DNA from: Methylotenera oryzisoli
GTDB taxonomy: Bacteria > Pseudomonadota > Gammaproteobacteria > Burkholderiales > Methylophilaceae
DNA: 64,000 bases
Reading direction: 5' to 3'
Assembly: GCA_945872425.1 (NCBI GenBank)
Contig: CAMBZE010000001.1
Span: forward strand, 17,895-81,894
Both the position numbers and the translations under genes were made by a program. The notes under the pieces were generated by a model. It was not told the DNA's origin. It worked only from the letters and a program-made list of their open reading frames with translations, and made no database searches. Shown here one piece after another: positions 36,357 through 44,528 of this stretch (the stretch's first letter is position 1; each line of letters opens with the position of its first letter).

Positions 36357-37451
36357 TTATCTTTTCATTCTATTCAGTTGATGTGGCGCAAAAACCCCTT
36401 GCTCGGTAATAATGCCCGTGACCAATCTTGCCGGCGTGACATCAAACGCGGGATTCGCCACTTTTGTGCCTTGTGGCAAAATGTTGACGGTAGCAATGGT
36501 GCCATTAGCCAGCTTGCCACTCATCCACGCCAGCTCTTCTGCATCGCGCTCTTCTATCTCAATTTGTTGAAACCCGTCAGTCATCGTCCAGTCAATCGTT
36601 GGCGATGGCACCGCGGCGTAAAAGGGAACTTGATGCCCTAGTGTTGAGCTATCAAAAGCCGCGAGTGCTTTTAAGTAGGTGCCAATTTTATTGCATACAT
36701 CCCCGCTAGCCGTCACACGGTCAGCGCCAACGATCACCATGTCCACTTTACCCTGCTGCATTAAATGCCCGCCGGCATTATCGCTAATGACCGTATGTGG
36801 CACGCCATGCTGACCCAACTCCCATGCAGTAAGGCTCGCACCCTGATTGCGTGGGCGAGTCTCTCCCACCCACACGTGCACATCAAGCCCCGCGTTATGC
36901 GCCGCATAAATCGGCGCCAGCGCCGTACCAAAATCCACAGTCGCCAACCACCCTGCATTGCAATGCGTAAGAATGTTGATGGTACGAGATTTTTTGTAAT
37001 GCACTTCTCGAATTAAATCCAGGCCATGTGTACCAATTGCCTGATTCAGCAATACGTCTTCATCGCAAATCAACGCCGCCTCTGCCCATGCCGTCTGTAA
37101 TCTATCCTCAACCGGTAGTGGTAGCAACCTGTTCAGCATGCGCTGCACTGCCCACCTTAAATTAACTGCCGTAGGACGACTTTGTATCAACAGCTTGGCT
37201 GACTCCGCCAAATGATGGTCACTGCCGTCTTGCTGCACAGCCAGCGCAACCCCATAAGCCGCTGCCGCACCTATCAATGGCGCACCACGCACCTGCATGG
37301 TTTTAATCGCCATGATCATCTGCGGTAAGTCACGCACTTGTGCAATTTCAAACACATGCGGCAACTTCGTTTGATCGATGATTTCTACTGTTCTGCCCGC
37401 AGCACTAGAGTTAGGCCAAATAGTACGATACTGCTGTTGATTGACTAACAT
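36357..37451 (-). CDS. mtnA: S-methyl-5-thioribose-1-phosphate isomerase
   Basis: Isomerises 5-methylthioribose-1-phosphate (or 5-deoxyribose-1-phosphate) to the ribulose form. The 364-residue eIF2B-fold protein shows MQVRGAPLIGAAAAYG, RPTAVNLRWAVQRM, ILTHCNAGWLA with the catalytic Cys, ETRPRNQGASLTAWEL, and VGADRVTASGDVCNKIGTY with the catalytic Asp. It is the first gene of a two-gene unit with the aldolase. Neither mtnK nor mtnP is in the window, so the source of its substrate is not visible. Confidence 0.94.
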   Translation of the reverse strand: MLVNQQQYRTIWPNSSAAGRTVEIIDQTKLPHVFEIAQVRDLPQMIMAIKTMQVRGAPLIGAAAAYGVALAVQQDGSDHHLAESAKLLIQSRPTAVNLRWAVQRMLNRLLPLPVEDRLQTAWAEAALICDEDVLLNQAIGTHGLDLIREVHYKKSRTINILTHCNAGWLATVDFGTALAPIYAAHNAGLDVHVWVGETRPRNQGASLTAWELGQHGVPHTVISDNAGGHLMQQGKVDMVIVGADRVTASGDVCNKIGTYLKALAAFDSSTLGHQVPFYAAVPSPTIDWTMTDGFQQIEIEERDAEELAWMSGKLANGTIATVNILPQGTKVANPAFDVTPARLVTGIITEQGVFAPHQLNRMKR

Positions 37452-37561
37452 AAAATTAACTTACACCCATTAAAAAAACCGCTCATTTGATAAAAAAATA
37501 ACAAATTTAGCCGTTGACTTTTGAGATGCTCCCAAATATTAAAAATACTCCCCACATTATC

Positions 37562-37582
37562 TGTGGATAACTTTGTGAATAA
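37562..37582 (+). promoter_or_regulatory. Two DnaA-box-like nonamers in an AT-rich gap
   Basis: TGTGGATAA (perfect inverse of TTATCCACA) at 37562 and TGTGAATAA (inverse of TTATTCACA) at 37574 lie in the same orientation, 12 bases start to start, in the 264-bp AT-rich gap between mtnA and tatD. No dnaA, dnaN, gyrB or rpmH gene is near, so this is more likely a DnaA titration or control site than oriC. Confidence 0.4.
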
Positions 37583-37683
37583 CTGCGACTTGAAAATGTA
37601 ACATGCCAATTTATAAGGGGTTTTTCTAATCGCTTAATTTTTAATCTAATATTTTATCAATACAAATCAATAGGTTACAAAAC

Positions 37684-37707
37684 ACCCTTTGATTGATAAG
37701 GGTTTTT
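37684..37707 (-). terminator. Probable terminator downstream of tatD
   Basis: ACCCTT and AAGGGT form a 6-bp stem with an 8-base loop. On minus it is followed by GTTTTG, and on plus by TTTTT, so it may work in both directions. It lies just after the tatD stop codon. Confidence 0.6.
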
Positions 37708-37715
37708 ACGTATAG

Positions 37716-38528
37716 TTAAAGTGCTGCTTTAACTGGTGTGCATAACTCAGCTAATTTTGGCAAAACTTTTAAGGCATTAGCACTAGTTACATCAAGCACT
37801 TGCGCCATATTTACCCGCCTTAAATCAGCTAAAACCTGTGCGATTCCGGGCAGTTCCAATGGGCTATTTCTGCCTTCAGCCCCCACCCATTTTGGTGGAA
37901 TATCAGGCGCATCCGTTTCCAGCACCAACGATTCAAGCGGCAGTTTGGTGGCGAGTTCCCGTATTTTTAATGCGCGGTCATAGGTCATAGCACCACCAAA
38001 TCCAAGTTTGAATCCTAGCGCGATAAACTGCTCTGCTTGCTGAAAGCTACCATTAAACGCATGAGCAATGCCCCCAACCACCGGATAACGACGCAAGGTT
38101 TTCAATATATCATCCACAGCATGGCGCACGTGCAACAACACCGGCAAATTACATTGCTTGGCAATTTTAAGTTGTTCGGTAAAAAAATAAATCTGGCGTG
38201 CGGCATTTTCAGGGTTGGTTCTAGGGTTTGTCACAAAATAATCCAGACCAATTTCACCAATCGCCACCGGATGATTGTTTTGCACGTAGGTTTTGAGCGT
38301 TTCCAGGTCATTAGCAGAGGCTTTATCCACATACAGTGGATGAACACCCAGCGCGTAAGCGCAATGTTGATATTGATTGCTTAGGGTAATGACAGCATCG
38401 AAGTTATCGCGCGCCACAGCGGGAATAACCATGCAAGACACACCACGCTGCAAGGCCTGTACCGCAACATTATCACGATCTGCATCAAACTCAGCAGCAT
38501 CAAGATGGCAATGGGTATCAATCAGCAT
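37716..38528 (-). CDS. tatD: TatD-family metal-dependent hydrolase
   Basis: TIM-barrel metal-dependent deoxyribonuclease family. The 270-residue protein starts MLIDTHCHLDAAEFDADRD with the HxH metal motif and has IGEIGLDYF (Glu), LLHVRHAVDDI, IAHAFNGS (His) and LETDAPDIPP (Asp). TatD of E. coli is a 3'-5' exonuclease acting in DNA repair; YcfH and YjjV are paralogues, and the exact orthologue cannot be fixed here. It is downstream of ribD, separated by a 74-bp gap containing a collapsed repeat. Confidence 0.88.
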   Translation of the reverse strand: MLIDTHCHLDAAEFDADRDNVAVQALQRGVSCMVIPAVARDNFDAVITLSNQYQHCAYALGVHPLYVDKASANDLETLKTYVQNNHPVAIGEIGLDYFVTNPRTNPENAARQIYFFTEQLKIAKQCNLPVLLHVRHAVDDILKTLRRYPVVGGIAHAFNGSFQQAEQFIALGFKLGFGGAMTYDRALKIRELATKLPLESLVLETDAPDIPPKWVGAEGRNSPLELPGIAQVLADLRRVNMAQVLDVTSANALKVLPKLAELCTPVKAAL

Positions 38529-38560
38529 ATATAGCTACCCCCCTAAAACCGCAAGTTCAA

Positions 38561-38597
38561 GCCACAGAGACTCTGTGGCTAACTACTTTTTATAGGT
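38561..38597. repeat. Collapsed GCCACAGAG/CTCTGTGGC repeat, tatD-ribD gap
   Basis: GCCACAGAG-A-CTCTGTGGC is a near-perfect palindrome made of the two ends of the repeat family with nothing between, followed by TAACTACTTTTTATAGGTT, which also ends the repeat before miaA. It lies 6 bases after the end of ribD. Confidence 0.75.
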
Positions 38598-38602
38598 TAA
38601 CG

Positions 38603-39724
38603 TTAATTAACCGGCTTTGCGCGTAAACGAATATCGCGCCCTAGTTGGCGCACATCCACCACCTGCAGCTCTGTGGCTTGCTGCATTTCAGTGAGTTCCG
38701 GCATTGCAAACATCGCCTTTGCATCTGCGCCCATCAGTTTTGGCGCATAGTAAAAAATGAATTCATCAATCAAATGGGCGTGGAGTAACGCCCCGTTAAG
38801 CCCCTGCCCAGCCTCTACCAGCACCTCATTAACGTCACGCAGTGCCAGATGGGTCAATAAGGCTTTTAAGTCAACACGATGATTTGCATCAGGCAACTGA
38901 ATCAACTCTGCACCGGCAGCCTTTAAGGTTTCGGCTTGGTTGTCTGCGTCTTGTGCATAAACAATCAACACCGGGCTGACTTTTAGCATGGTAGCGTCCA
39001 GCATTTTACAATCTGCGGGCGTTTGTAAACGGCTATCCACGATCACCCGTAATGGCTGACGTGATGTATGGTCTAAACGCACCGTCATACTAGGATTATC
39101 TGCCAACACCGACCCGATCCCCGTCACGATAGCGCACGATTGCGCCCGCCAATGCTGTACATCCAGCCTGGCGGCTTCGCCGGTAATCCACTGACTCTTA
39201 CCATTGTTGAGTGCAGTACGACCATCCAGACTTGCCGCAACTTTACTTCGCACATAAGGCAAGCCGCGCGTCATGCGTGAAATAAACCCCGGGTTAAGTG
39301 CGACCGCCTCTTTCTCTAGCACCCCCACCACCACCTCAATATTTTGCGCCCGTAAAGCCGTGATACCACGCCCGGCCACTAGCGGGTTAGGATCTTGCAT
39401 TGCAACAATTACACGCTTGGGTTCAGCCGCCATCACCCTTTGTACACAAGGCGGCGTTTTGCCAAAGTGACTACATGGCTCCAGGGTCACATAAATGTCA
39501 GCCCCTTTTGCCAGTTCACCGGCTTGCTGCAGCGCAAACACCTCGGCATGTGGTTCACCTGCTTTTAAATGCGCCCCTTGCCCCACTATTTGATTGTTTT
39601 TAACGATGACACAGCCGACACGCGGATTAGGAGAAGTGGTATATAAACCCTGCTCTGCCAGGCGCAAGGCATAAGCCATCCACTGGAAATCTATACTAGC
39701 AGGCACCTTAATAGAAGTCCCCAT
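38603..39724 (-). CDS. ribD: Bifunctional riboflavin biosynthesis deaminase/reductase
   Basis: Catalyses deamination and then side-chain reduction of the pyrimidine intermediate in riboflavin synthesis. The N-terminal cytidine-deaminase-like domain has GEPHAEVFAL and YVTLEPCSHFGKTPPC, giving the zinc His and two Cys. The C-terminal reductase domain begins near residue 150 with VRSKVAASLDGRTALNNGKSQWIT and includes VLVEAGQGLNGALL. The length of 373 residues fits. It is co-directional with glyA and nrdR in the conserved glyA-nrdR-ribD order, with a small membrane protein inserted before it. Confidence 0.96.
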   Translation of the reverse strand: MGTSIKVPASIDFQWMAYALRLAEQGLYTTSPNPRVGCVIVKNNQIVGQGAHLKAGEPHAEVFALQQAGELAKGADIYVTLEPCSHFGKTPPCVQRVMAAEPKRVIVAMQDPNPLVAGRGITALRAQNIEVVVGVLEKEAVALNPGFISRMTRGLPYVRSKVAASLDGRTALNNGKSQWITGEAARLDVQHWRAQSCAIVTGIGSVLADNPSMTVRLDHTSRQPLRVIVDSRLQTPADCKMLDATMLKVSPVLIVYAQDADNQAETLKAAGAELIQLPDANHRVDLKALLTHLALRDVNEVLVEAGQGLNGALLHAHLIDEFIFYYAPKLMGADAKAMFAMPELTEMQQATELQVVDVRQLGRDIRLRAKPVN

Positions 39725-39732
39725 GAGTCAAT

Positions 39733-40110
39733 CTAATGCGATGAAATTCGACTATTGATTAGCCGATCGTGTTCATCAAAAAATATAAGCAGGCCATGAT
39801 AGGCATGCATGCACTTGCCCAAATCATATTCAATCACATTTTTTTCTTCAAGCGACGGGCGCCCCAACAAAATGGTTACTGCCTCACGCTCAACACCTCG
39901 CGTCAAAATGTTTTGACGTAAATCATGGGCCATATCGCCACGCTTACACTCGTTTTGTGTATTGGTTGCGAGCTGTATCCATTTGACTTGGTCAAATTTA
40001 TCGTCATTGAAAACAATTTCATCTTTGAACGCCCACCAGCCAAAAAATACAATCGTCACGATCAATGTCAATATTGCAAAAGCGATGGATGCTATTTTCA
40101 CCAACTTCAT
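39733..40110 (-). CDS. Small membrane-anchored protein with possible SmpA/BamE-like domain
   Basis: A 125-residue protein I cannot assign. One N-terminal membrane helix (residues about 5-28, VKIASIAFAILTLIVTIVFFGWWAF) is followed by a periplasmic part. The segment RGVEREAVTILLGRPSLEE, then YDLGKC and LLIFFDEHDRLINSRI, resembles the pattern of SmpA/BamE-fold domains (G-x-V-x-x-LLG-x-P, Y-x-L-G, L-x-I-x-F-D). It contains two cysteines that could pair. It is inserted between nrdR and ribD with gaps of 12 and 8 bp, so it is probably co-transcribed. A function is not implied by these neighbours. Confidence 0.6.
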   Translation of the reverse strand: MKLVKIASIAFAILTLIVTIVFFGWWAFKDEIVFNDDKFDQVKWIQLATNTQNECKRGDMAHDLRQNILTRGVEREAVTILLGRPSLEEKNVIEYDLGKCMHAYHGLLIFFDEHDRLINSRISSH

Positions 40111-40122
40111 ATGCTTTCCTAA

Positions 40123-40569
40123 TTAGTCTAAATCCCGAATGACATCATTAAAATCACCCACATCAGAAAAACTGCGATATACCGATGCAAAACGAATATA
40201 AGCCACTTTATCCATCATCTTGAGCTCATGCATGACCATTTCGCCCAAATCTCTGGTAGAAACTTCACGGTCACCTCGCGCCAAAGTTTTTTGAGTAATA
40301 CGATTTAGCGCGTTATCTACATACCCGGTGGGTACCGGGCGCTTGTGCAATGCACGTGTAAATGACAGCCGCAGTTTTTCGCGATTAAACTCCTCGCGCG
40401 TACCGTTTTGCTTCACGATTTGCGGCAGGTGTAACTCTGCGGTTTCGTAAGTAGTAAAGCGCTTATCACATGCCCCACATTTGCGACGACGCCGAATGGA
40501 ATCACCTTCATCATTGACGCGGGAGTCAATGACCTGGGTGTCATCAGTACCACAAAAGGGGCATTTCAT
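40123..40569 (-). CDS. nrdR: Transcriptional repressor NrdR
   Basis: ATP/dATP-sensing repressor of ribonucleotide reductase genes. The 148-residue protein has an N-terminal zinc ribbon ([17 protein letters not shown], then [17 protein letters not shown]) and an ATP-cone domain (about residues 49-139) with [19 protein letters not shown] and [19 protein letters not shown]. It lies between glyA and the small membrane protein preceding ribD. No NrdR box was searched for in the window and no nrd genes are here. Confidence 0.97.
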   Translation of the reverse strand: MKCPFCGTDDTQVIDSRVNDEGDSIRRRRKCGACDKRFTTYETAELHLPQIVKQNGTREEFNREKLRLSFTRALHKRPVPTGYVDNALNRITQKTLARGDREVSTRDLGEMVMHELKMMDKVAYIRFASVYRSFSDVGDFNDVIRDLD

Positions 40570-40574
40570 ATGGA

Positions 40575-40784
40575 GGGACTGGGGGCTAGGGGCTGGGGGC
40601 TAAGGGCATAAATGCCCGTCATGCGTATGCACCACCAAGCAGACAAGGGGGCTAGGAGCTGGGAACTAGGGGCAGAGATGCCCTTGTCACTGCATTGAAT
40701 AAGCATGGCTAGATACTGATAAAAAATATATTGCGACATTTGCACCCCCAATTAAATCCCTAATCCCTAATCCCTAGCCCCTCA
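40575..40784. repeat. Low-complexity inverted repeat region after glyA
   Basis: GGGGGCTAGGGGCTGGGGGCTAAGGGC on the nrdR side faces CCCTAATCCCTAATCCCTAGCCCC on the glyA side, about 140 bases away. A second GGGGGCTAGGAGCTGGGAACTAGGGGC lies between. The heptamer-like (T)CCCTAA repeats resemble simple-sequence elements scattered between genes. The glyA stop codon follows at once. Confidence 0.7.
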
Positions 40785-42041
40785 TTTCCCATACACCGGA
40801 AAGCGTGCCGTCAGCGCATGCACTTTTGCTTTAGTCGCGGCAATAACCGCTTCATCGGCCGGATTATCCAGCACATCAGCAATCAAATTCGCCACCAGCC
40901 TTGCTTCCTCTGCTTGAAAGCCACGGGTGGTAATGGCTGGCGCACCAATACGAATGCCTGATGTCACAAATGGGCTTTCAGGGTCATTGGGAATTGCATT
41001 TTTATTCACCGTAATATGCGCCAAACCCAGTGCCGCATCAGCCGCTTTGCCGGTTAAGCCTTTTGGACGCAAGTCCACCAAGAACATATGCGATTCCGTG
41101 CGACCTGAAATAATACGCAAGCCACGGCTGGCAAGGGTTTCTGCCATGACTTGCGCATTTTCAAGCACTTGCGCCTGATAGGTTTTGAATGATGGCTGTG
41201 CAGCCTCTAAAAACGCCGTGGCTTTTGCCGCAATCACGTGCATCAATGGCCCACCTTGCAAACTTGGAAACACATTTGAATTGATTGATTTCTCAAACTC
41301 GGCTTTGGCTAAAATAATGCCACCACGCGGACCACGTAAAGTTTTATGCGTGGTGGATGTCACAAAATCCGCATGCGGTACCGGGTTGGGATAAACACCG
41401 GCAGCAATCAAACCTGAGTAATGCGCCATATCCACCATAAAATAGGCACCGACTTTTTTCGCGATTTCAGCCATACGCGCCCAATCAAAACGCAAGGCAT
41501 AAGCTGACGCCCCACCAATCAACAGCTTAGGTTTACATTCCAGCGCAATACGCTCCATTTCATCGTAATCGATTTCCTCTTTATCATTCAAACCATACGG
41601 CACGATATTAAACAACTTGCCAGAAAGGTTGGCTGGTGAACCATGCGTTAAATGCCCGCCATGACCCAAATTCATCCCCATCACGGTATCACCCGGTTTA
41701 AGAATTGAAAAGTAAACCGCCTGATTCGCCTGTGAGCCTGAATGCGGCTGCACATTGGCATATTCTGCGCCATACAGTGCCTTTAAGCGGTCTATGGCTA
41801 ATTGTTCTACCTGGTCCACAAACTCACAGCCACCGTAAAAACGCTTGCCCGGGTAACCTTCCGCGTATTTATTAGTGAGCTGAGAGCCTTGCGCTTGCAT
41901 GACCGCAGGGCTGGTGTAGTTTTCAGAAGCAATCAGCTCGATATGCTCATGCTGACGCACCACCTCTTGCTCTATCATGCCCCATAAAGCAGGGTCGGCT
42001 TGGTTTAAGGTATTAGCGTAGTTGAATGGGGCTTGTGACAT
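40782..42041 (-). CDS. glyA: Serine hydroxymethyltransferase
   Basis: PLP enzyme interconverting serine/THF and glycine/methylene-THF, supplying one-carbon units. I start at ATG 42041 ([17 protein letters not shown]), since the 44 extra residues in the track are not family-like; this gives 419 residues. It shows [59 protein letters not shown], and [15 protein letters not shown] with the PLP lysine. It is first of the glyA-nrdR-ribD series. The roughly 290-base upstream gap to iscX is described separately; no glycine riboswitch was recognised there. Confidence 0.97.
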   Translation of the reverse strand: MSQAPFNYANTLNQADPALWGMIEQEVVRQHEHIELIASENYTSPAVMQAQGSQLTNKYAEGYPGKRFYGGCEFVDQVEQLAIDRLKALYGAEYANVQPHSGSQANQAVYFSILKPGDTVMGMNLGHGGHLTHGSPANLSGKLFNIVPYGLNDKEEIDYDEMERIALECKPKLLIGGASAYALRFDWARMAEIAKKVGAYFMVDMAHYSGLIAAGVYPNPVPHADFVTSTTHKTLRGPRGGIILAKAEFEKSINSNVFPSLQGGPLMHVIAAKATAFLEAAQPSFKTYQAQVLENAQVMAETLASRGLRIISGRTESHMFLVDLRPKGLTGKAADAALGLAHITVNKNAIPNDPESPFVTSGIRIGAPAITTRGFQAEEARLVANLIADVLDNPADEAVIAATKAKVHALTARFPVYGK

Positions 42042-42239
42042 GATGTGTAGTTTTCCAAATATTTGAATAATTTTAGATAAAAGAGTCCCGCGCATTTTAA
42101 CACGCCAAATCAACAAGGTTAAAATCCATGCGTGCGAGACTGACGATTTTTCAAAATGGCTGAAATCAGCCAACCTGATTTACTTTAGTGCAACCACAAC
42201 ACTCGGCAAAATGATAACATCATGAATTATCACAACATT

Positions 42240-42266
42240 TATAGCTATTCCACTAAATAATTCCGT
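42240..42266. repeat. Solo end of the 146-bp MITE family
   Basis: TATAGCTATTCCACTAAATAATTCCGTC matches the terminal repeat TATAGCTATTCCAGTCAATAATCCGTC of the element at 58682, with small changes. No partner end is visible nearby. The rest of the glyA-iscX gap (42042-42239) shows no gene. Confidence 0.7.
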
Positions 42267-42271
42267 CCCCA

Positions 42272-42307
42272 CCCGCGCCCCTTTACCAAGTGTCGCGGGG
42301 TTTTTTT
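42272..42307 (+). terminator. Orphan intrinsic terminator upstream of iscX
   Basis: CCCGCG and CGCGGG pair around a 16-base loop and are followed by G and seven T residues. No plus-strand gene precedes it: glyA is on minus and starts at 42041. It may end a small RNA or attenuate transcription toward iscX. Confidence 0.65.
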
Positions 42308-42332
42308 GTAACTTTTATCCCACCCACGGCGC

Positions 42333-42338
42333 TATAAT
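42333..42338 (+). promoter_or_regulatory. Candidate -10 box for iscX
   Basis: TATAAT lies 28 bases before the iscX ATG and 26 bases after the orphan terminator. The nearest -35-like TTGTAA is 21 bases upstream, so the promoter is imperfect. Confidence 0.4.
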
Positions 42339-42366
42339 GAGCTTCACCCAAAATAAGGAAATAGAG

Positions 42367-42561
42367 ATGAAATGGACAGACAGCCAACCTATTGCTGAAG
42401 CCCTGTATGACAAATACCCTGACATTGACCCAAAAACCATCCGCTTTACTGATTTAATGCAATGGACCCTTACACTGGAAGGGTTTGACGACAACCCTGA
42501 CAAATGTGGTGAGCGAATTTTAGAAGCTATACAACTCGCCTGGATAGACGAGGCTGAGTAA
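42367..42561 (+). CDS. iscX: Fe-S assembly protein IscX
   Basis: Small acidic adaptor that binds IscS and iron and modulates cluster assembly. I use ATG 42367, with AAGGAA 6 bases upstream, giving 64 residues; the track's GTG/TTG-type upstream start adds ten unrelated residues. [30 protein letters not shown] and the tail [12 protein letters not shown] match IscX, including the acidic surface and the DPKT-RFTDL motif. It stands alone, away from iscSUA-hscBA-fdx, and is convergent with the TrmH-type gene after a 160-bp gap in which I see nothing. Confidence 0.95.
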   Translation: MKWTDSQPIAEALYDKYPDIDPKTIRFTDLMQWTLTLEGFDDNPDKCGERILEAIQLAWIDEAE

Positions 42562-42722
42562 AACATACTGTGGACAAACTACTCGGTCGCTTGCAACCGG
42601 AGTTTATAGCCAATCTCAAAAATAATGACCATTAGGCATCAGGATGTCCATGAAGCTTTTTCTTTGCGATTAAATTTAATGCACTGTTGTTTCAGTCTAA
42701 ATGATATACCCAGCACCGCTTA

Positions 42723-43526
42723 TCATAAAAAACTTTGGCGCATGCGCTCAAATAAACACACCGCCGTTGCTGCACCCGCGTTCAACGATTCAACCGATCC
42801 CAGCGCAGTTTCTGCCATTGGAATGGTAATGCGTTTGGTCGCGGCTGCAATCGTTTCTTTGCGCAAACCGGCACCTTCATTACCCATCACAAAAGCGGTA
42901 GGGATTGATAAATCTTGCGCGTAAAGTGACTCGCCCTGCATGGTCGTTGCATAGCTATTGCCTTGAAAGTTTTGTAATTCAGCGATCAAATCGGCACGCT
43001 CCACAATCGGCAGCACAAACTGTGCGCCCTGCCCGCCACGCAAGGCCTTAGGTGACCATGCATCGGTGCAGCTTGTGCTCAGGTAGGCGACCTCCACCCC
43101 GGATGCAGCCGCTGTTCTTAACATACTGCCGAGATTGCCCGGGTCCTGTATGTCTTCCAGCATTAAAGCAAATGCCGAAGTTTGTGGAATGGGCAATTGC
43201 GGTATTTTTACCAACGCCAAAATGCCGCTTGCATTGGCAACCGGAGTCAGCTCAGCAAACATCAGTGTCGGCAACATCACCGTAGCAACATCCGCCAAGG
43301 CCTGGATTAAACCAGTGGCTTCTACGCTACTTTTACCTTCCGGAATAATAATTAACTCAATCCCCGCCACATCAGGCTGTCCAAAAACAGCCAGATAGGA
43401 CTCTATTAAATGCACGCCATCCAGCAAAGTTTTACCCTCACTACGCCGCTCACGCGCATTATCCGCCAACTTTTTGAGTTGCTTAAAAACGGGGTTGTCG
43501 CGTGAAATGATGTGCTTAAAAGACAT
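42723..43526 (-). CDS. TrmH/SpoU-family RNA 2'-O-methyltransferase
   Basis: SAM-dependent RNA ribose methyltransferase with a SPOUT knot. I take ATG 43526 (MSFKHIISRDNPVFKQLKKLADN), as the track's 65-residue extension is not family-like; this leaves 267 residues. An N-terminal substrate-binding domain (DGVHLIESY) precedes the knotted domain with LMLEDIQDPGNLGSMLRTAAASGV, FVMGNEGAGL and ITIPMAETALGSVESLNAGAATAVCLFE, the three SpoU motifs. The rRNA or tRNA target is unknown. It is divergent from the rsuA-like gene with 67 bp between. Confidence 0.9.
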   Translation of the reverse strand: MSFKHIISRDNPVFKQLKKLADNARERRSEGKTLLDGVHLIESYLAVFGQPDVAGIELIIIPEGKSSVEATGLIQALADVATVMLPTLMFAELTPVANASGILALVKIPQLPIPQTSAFALMLEDIQDPGNLGSMLRTAAASGVEVAYLSTSCTDAWSPKALRGGQGAQFVLPIVERADLIAELQNFQGNSYATTMQGESLYAQDLSIPTAFVMGNEGAGLRKETIAAATKRITIPMAETALGSVESLNAGAATAVCLFERMRQSFL

Positions 43527-43593
43527 ATGGCTATTGGGTGTGTTAAAAAATGACAGTTTAACCTGTTTTACTTGATGCAGATATAATGCGCGT

Positions 43594-44313
43594 ATGGCTA
43601 AAAAACTCTCTATTGAACGTATCCTGCACAACCAAGGCTTTGGCTCACGCAAGTTTTGCCGCATACTGATTATCAACGAAGAAGTCACCGTGAATGGTGC
43701 ATGGTGCGATGACCCGGACACCCCGTTTGATACCGAAAATTTAAGTTATACCATTAAGGGTGAGGCGTGGGATTATCATGAAAAATCGTACCTGATGCTA
43801 CACAAACCCGCTAATTACGAATGCTCGCACAAAACCCAGCACCACCCTACCATTTATAGCCTGCTGCCTTTTCCGTTAGTTGAAAGAGGAGTTCAGTGCA
43901 TCGGTCGCCTAGATGAAGACACCACCGGGCTGATTTTGATTTCTGACGATGGGCAATTTATCCATCGCATGAGCTCACCCAAACACAAAGTACCCAAGGT
44001 GTATGAAGTGACCTGCAAACACCCCGTGGATGCACAACAAATCGCGCATATTTTGCAAGGTGTGCAGTTGGTGGATGAGCCCGCCCCTATCGCGGCATTA
44101 TCCTGCGAAAAGATCAGCGCTCATGTCATTCACATGACGCTCGCTGAAGGTAAGTATCACCAAGTAAAACGCATGGTCGCTGCAATTAGCAACCGGGTAG
44201 AAGGCTTGAAGCGCATTCAAATTGGCGAATTAAAGCTGCCTGCAGACTTAGCGGTTGGCCAATGGCGCTGGTTAAGCAAAGATGACTTGGCAAAGCTCGG
44301 TATAGCTCGATAA
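43594..44313 (+). CDS. rsuA: RsuA-family rRNA pseudouridine synthase
   Basis: Pseudouridine synthase of the RsuA/RluB/E/F branch, probably 16S U516. The 239-residue protein has an N-terminal S4 domain (SIERILHNQGFGSRKFCRILI), then MLHKPANYECSH, the catalytic segment CIGRLDEDTTGLILISDDGQF with its Asp, and GKYHQVKRMVAAISNRVEGLKRIQIG. The 3' end is disturbed: a 39-bp stretch of the coding end (GCTGGTTAAG...GGTATAG) is repeated 147 bp downstream across an inserted repeat. The present last residues are GIAR; the outer copy would have ended GIE. Confidence 0.92.
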   Translation: MAKKLSIERILHNQGFGSRKFCRILIINEEVTVNGAWCDDPDTPFDTENLSYTIKGEAWDYHEKSYLMLHKPANYECSHKTQHHPTIYSLLPFPLVERGVQCIGRLDEDTTGLILISDDGQFIHRMSSPKHKVPKVYEVTCKHPVDAQQIAHILQGVQLVDEPAPIAALSCEKISAHVIHMTLAEGKYHQVKRMVAAISNRVEGLKRIQIGELKLPADLAVGQWRWLSKDDLAKLGIAR

Positions 44314-44413
44314 ACCTATAAAAAGCAGTTAGCCAAGTAGGGTGGGCAGTGCGGTTCTGCCCACCACAATTGGAATCAATCGGTGGGAAAAAAAACATTG
44401 CCCACCCTACGGG
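44306..44413. repeat. Palindromic intergenic element (CCCGTAGGGTGGGC family), copy 2, with flanking duplication
   Basis: The 108-bp insert is the reverse complement of the element before miaA, lacking the CTCTGTGGCT insert. It is bordered by two 39-bp direct repeats of the rsuA 3' end (44267-44305 and 44414-44452, one mismatch). Confidence 0.85.
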
Positions 44414-44528
44414 GCTGGTTAAGTAAAGATGACTTGGCAAAGCTCGGTATAGAATAAAAGAAGCGGCTATAGTCAGCGTATAATATGCGCTATTTTACAA
44501 TTCTGGTTTTAGTTAAGTGATATCACCC

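Noticed and set aside
37562-37582. Chromosomal origin at the two DnaA boxes
   Set aside because: Only two boxes and no dnaA, dnaN, gyrB, rpmH or parAB gene nearby; kept only as a possible DnaA-binding site.
42042-42239. Glycine or THF riboswitch upstream of glyA
   Set aside because: I could not find the conserved core motifs of either class in the minus-strand leader; a covariance-model search would settle it.
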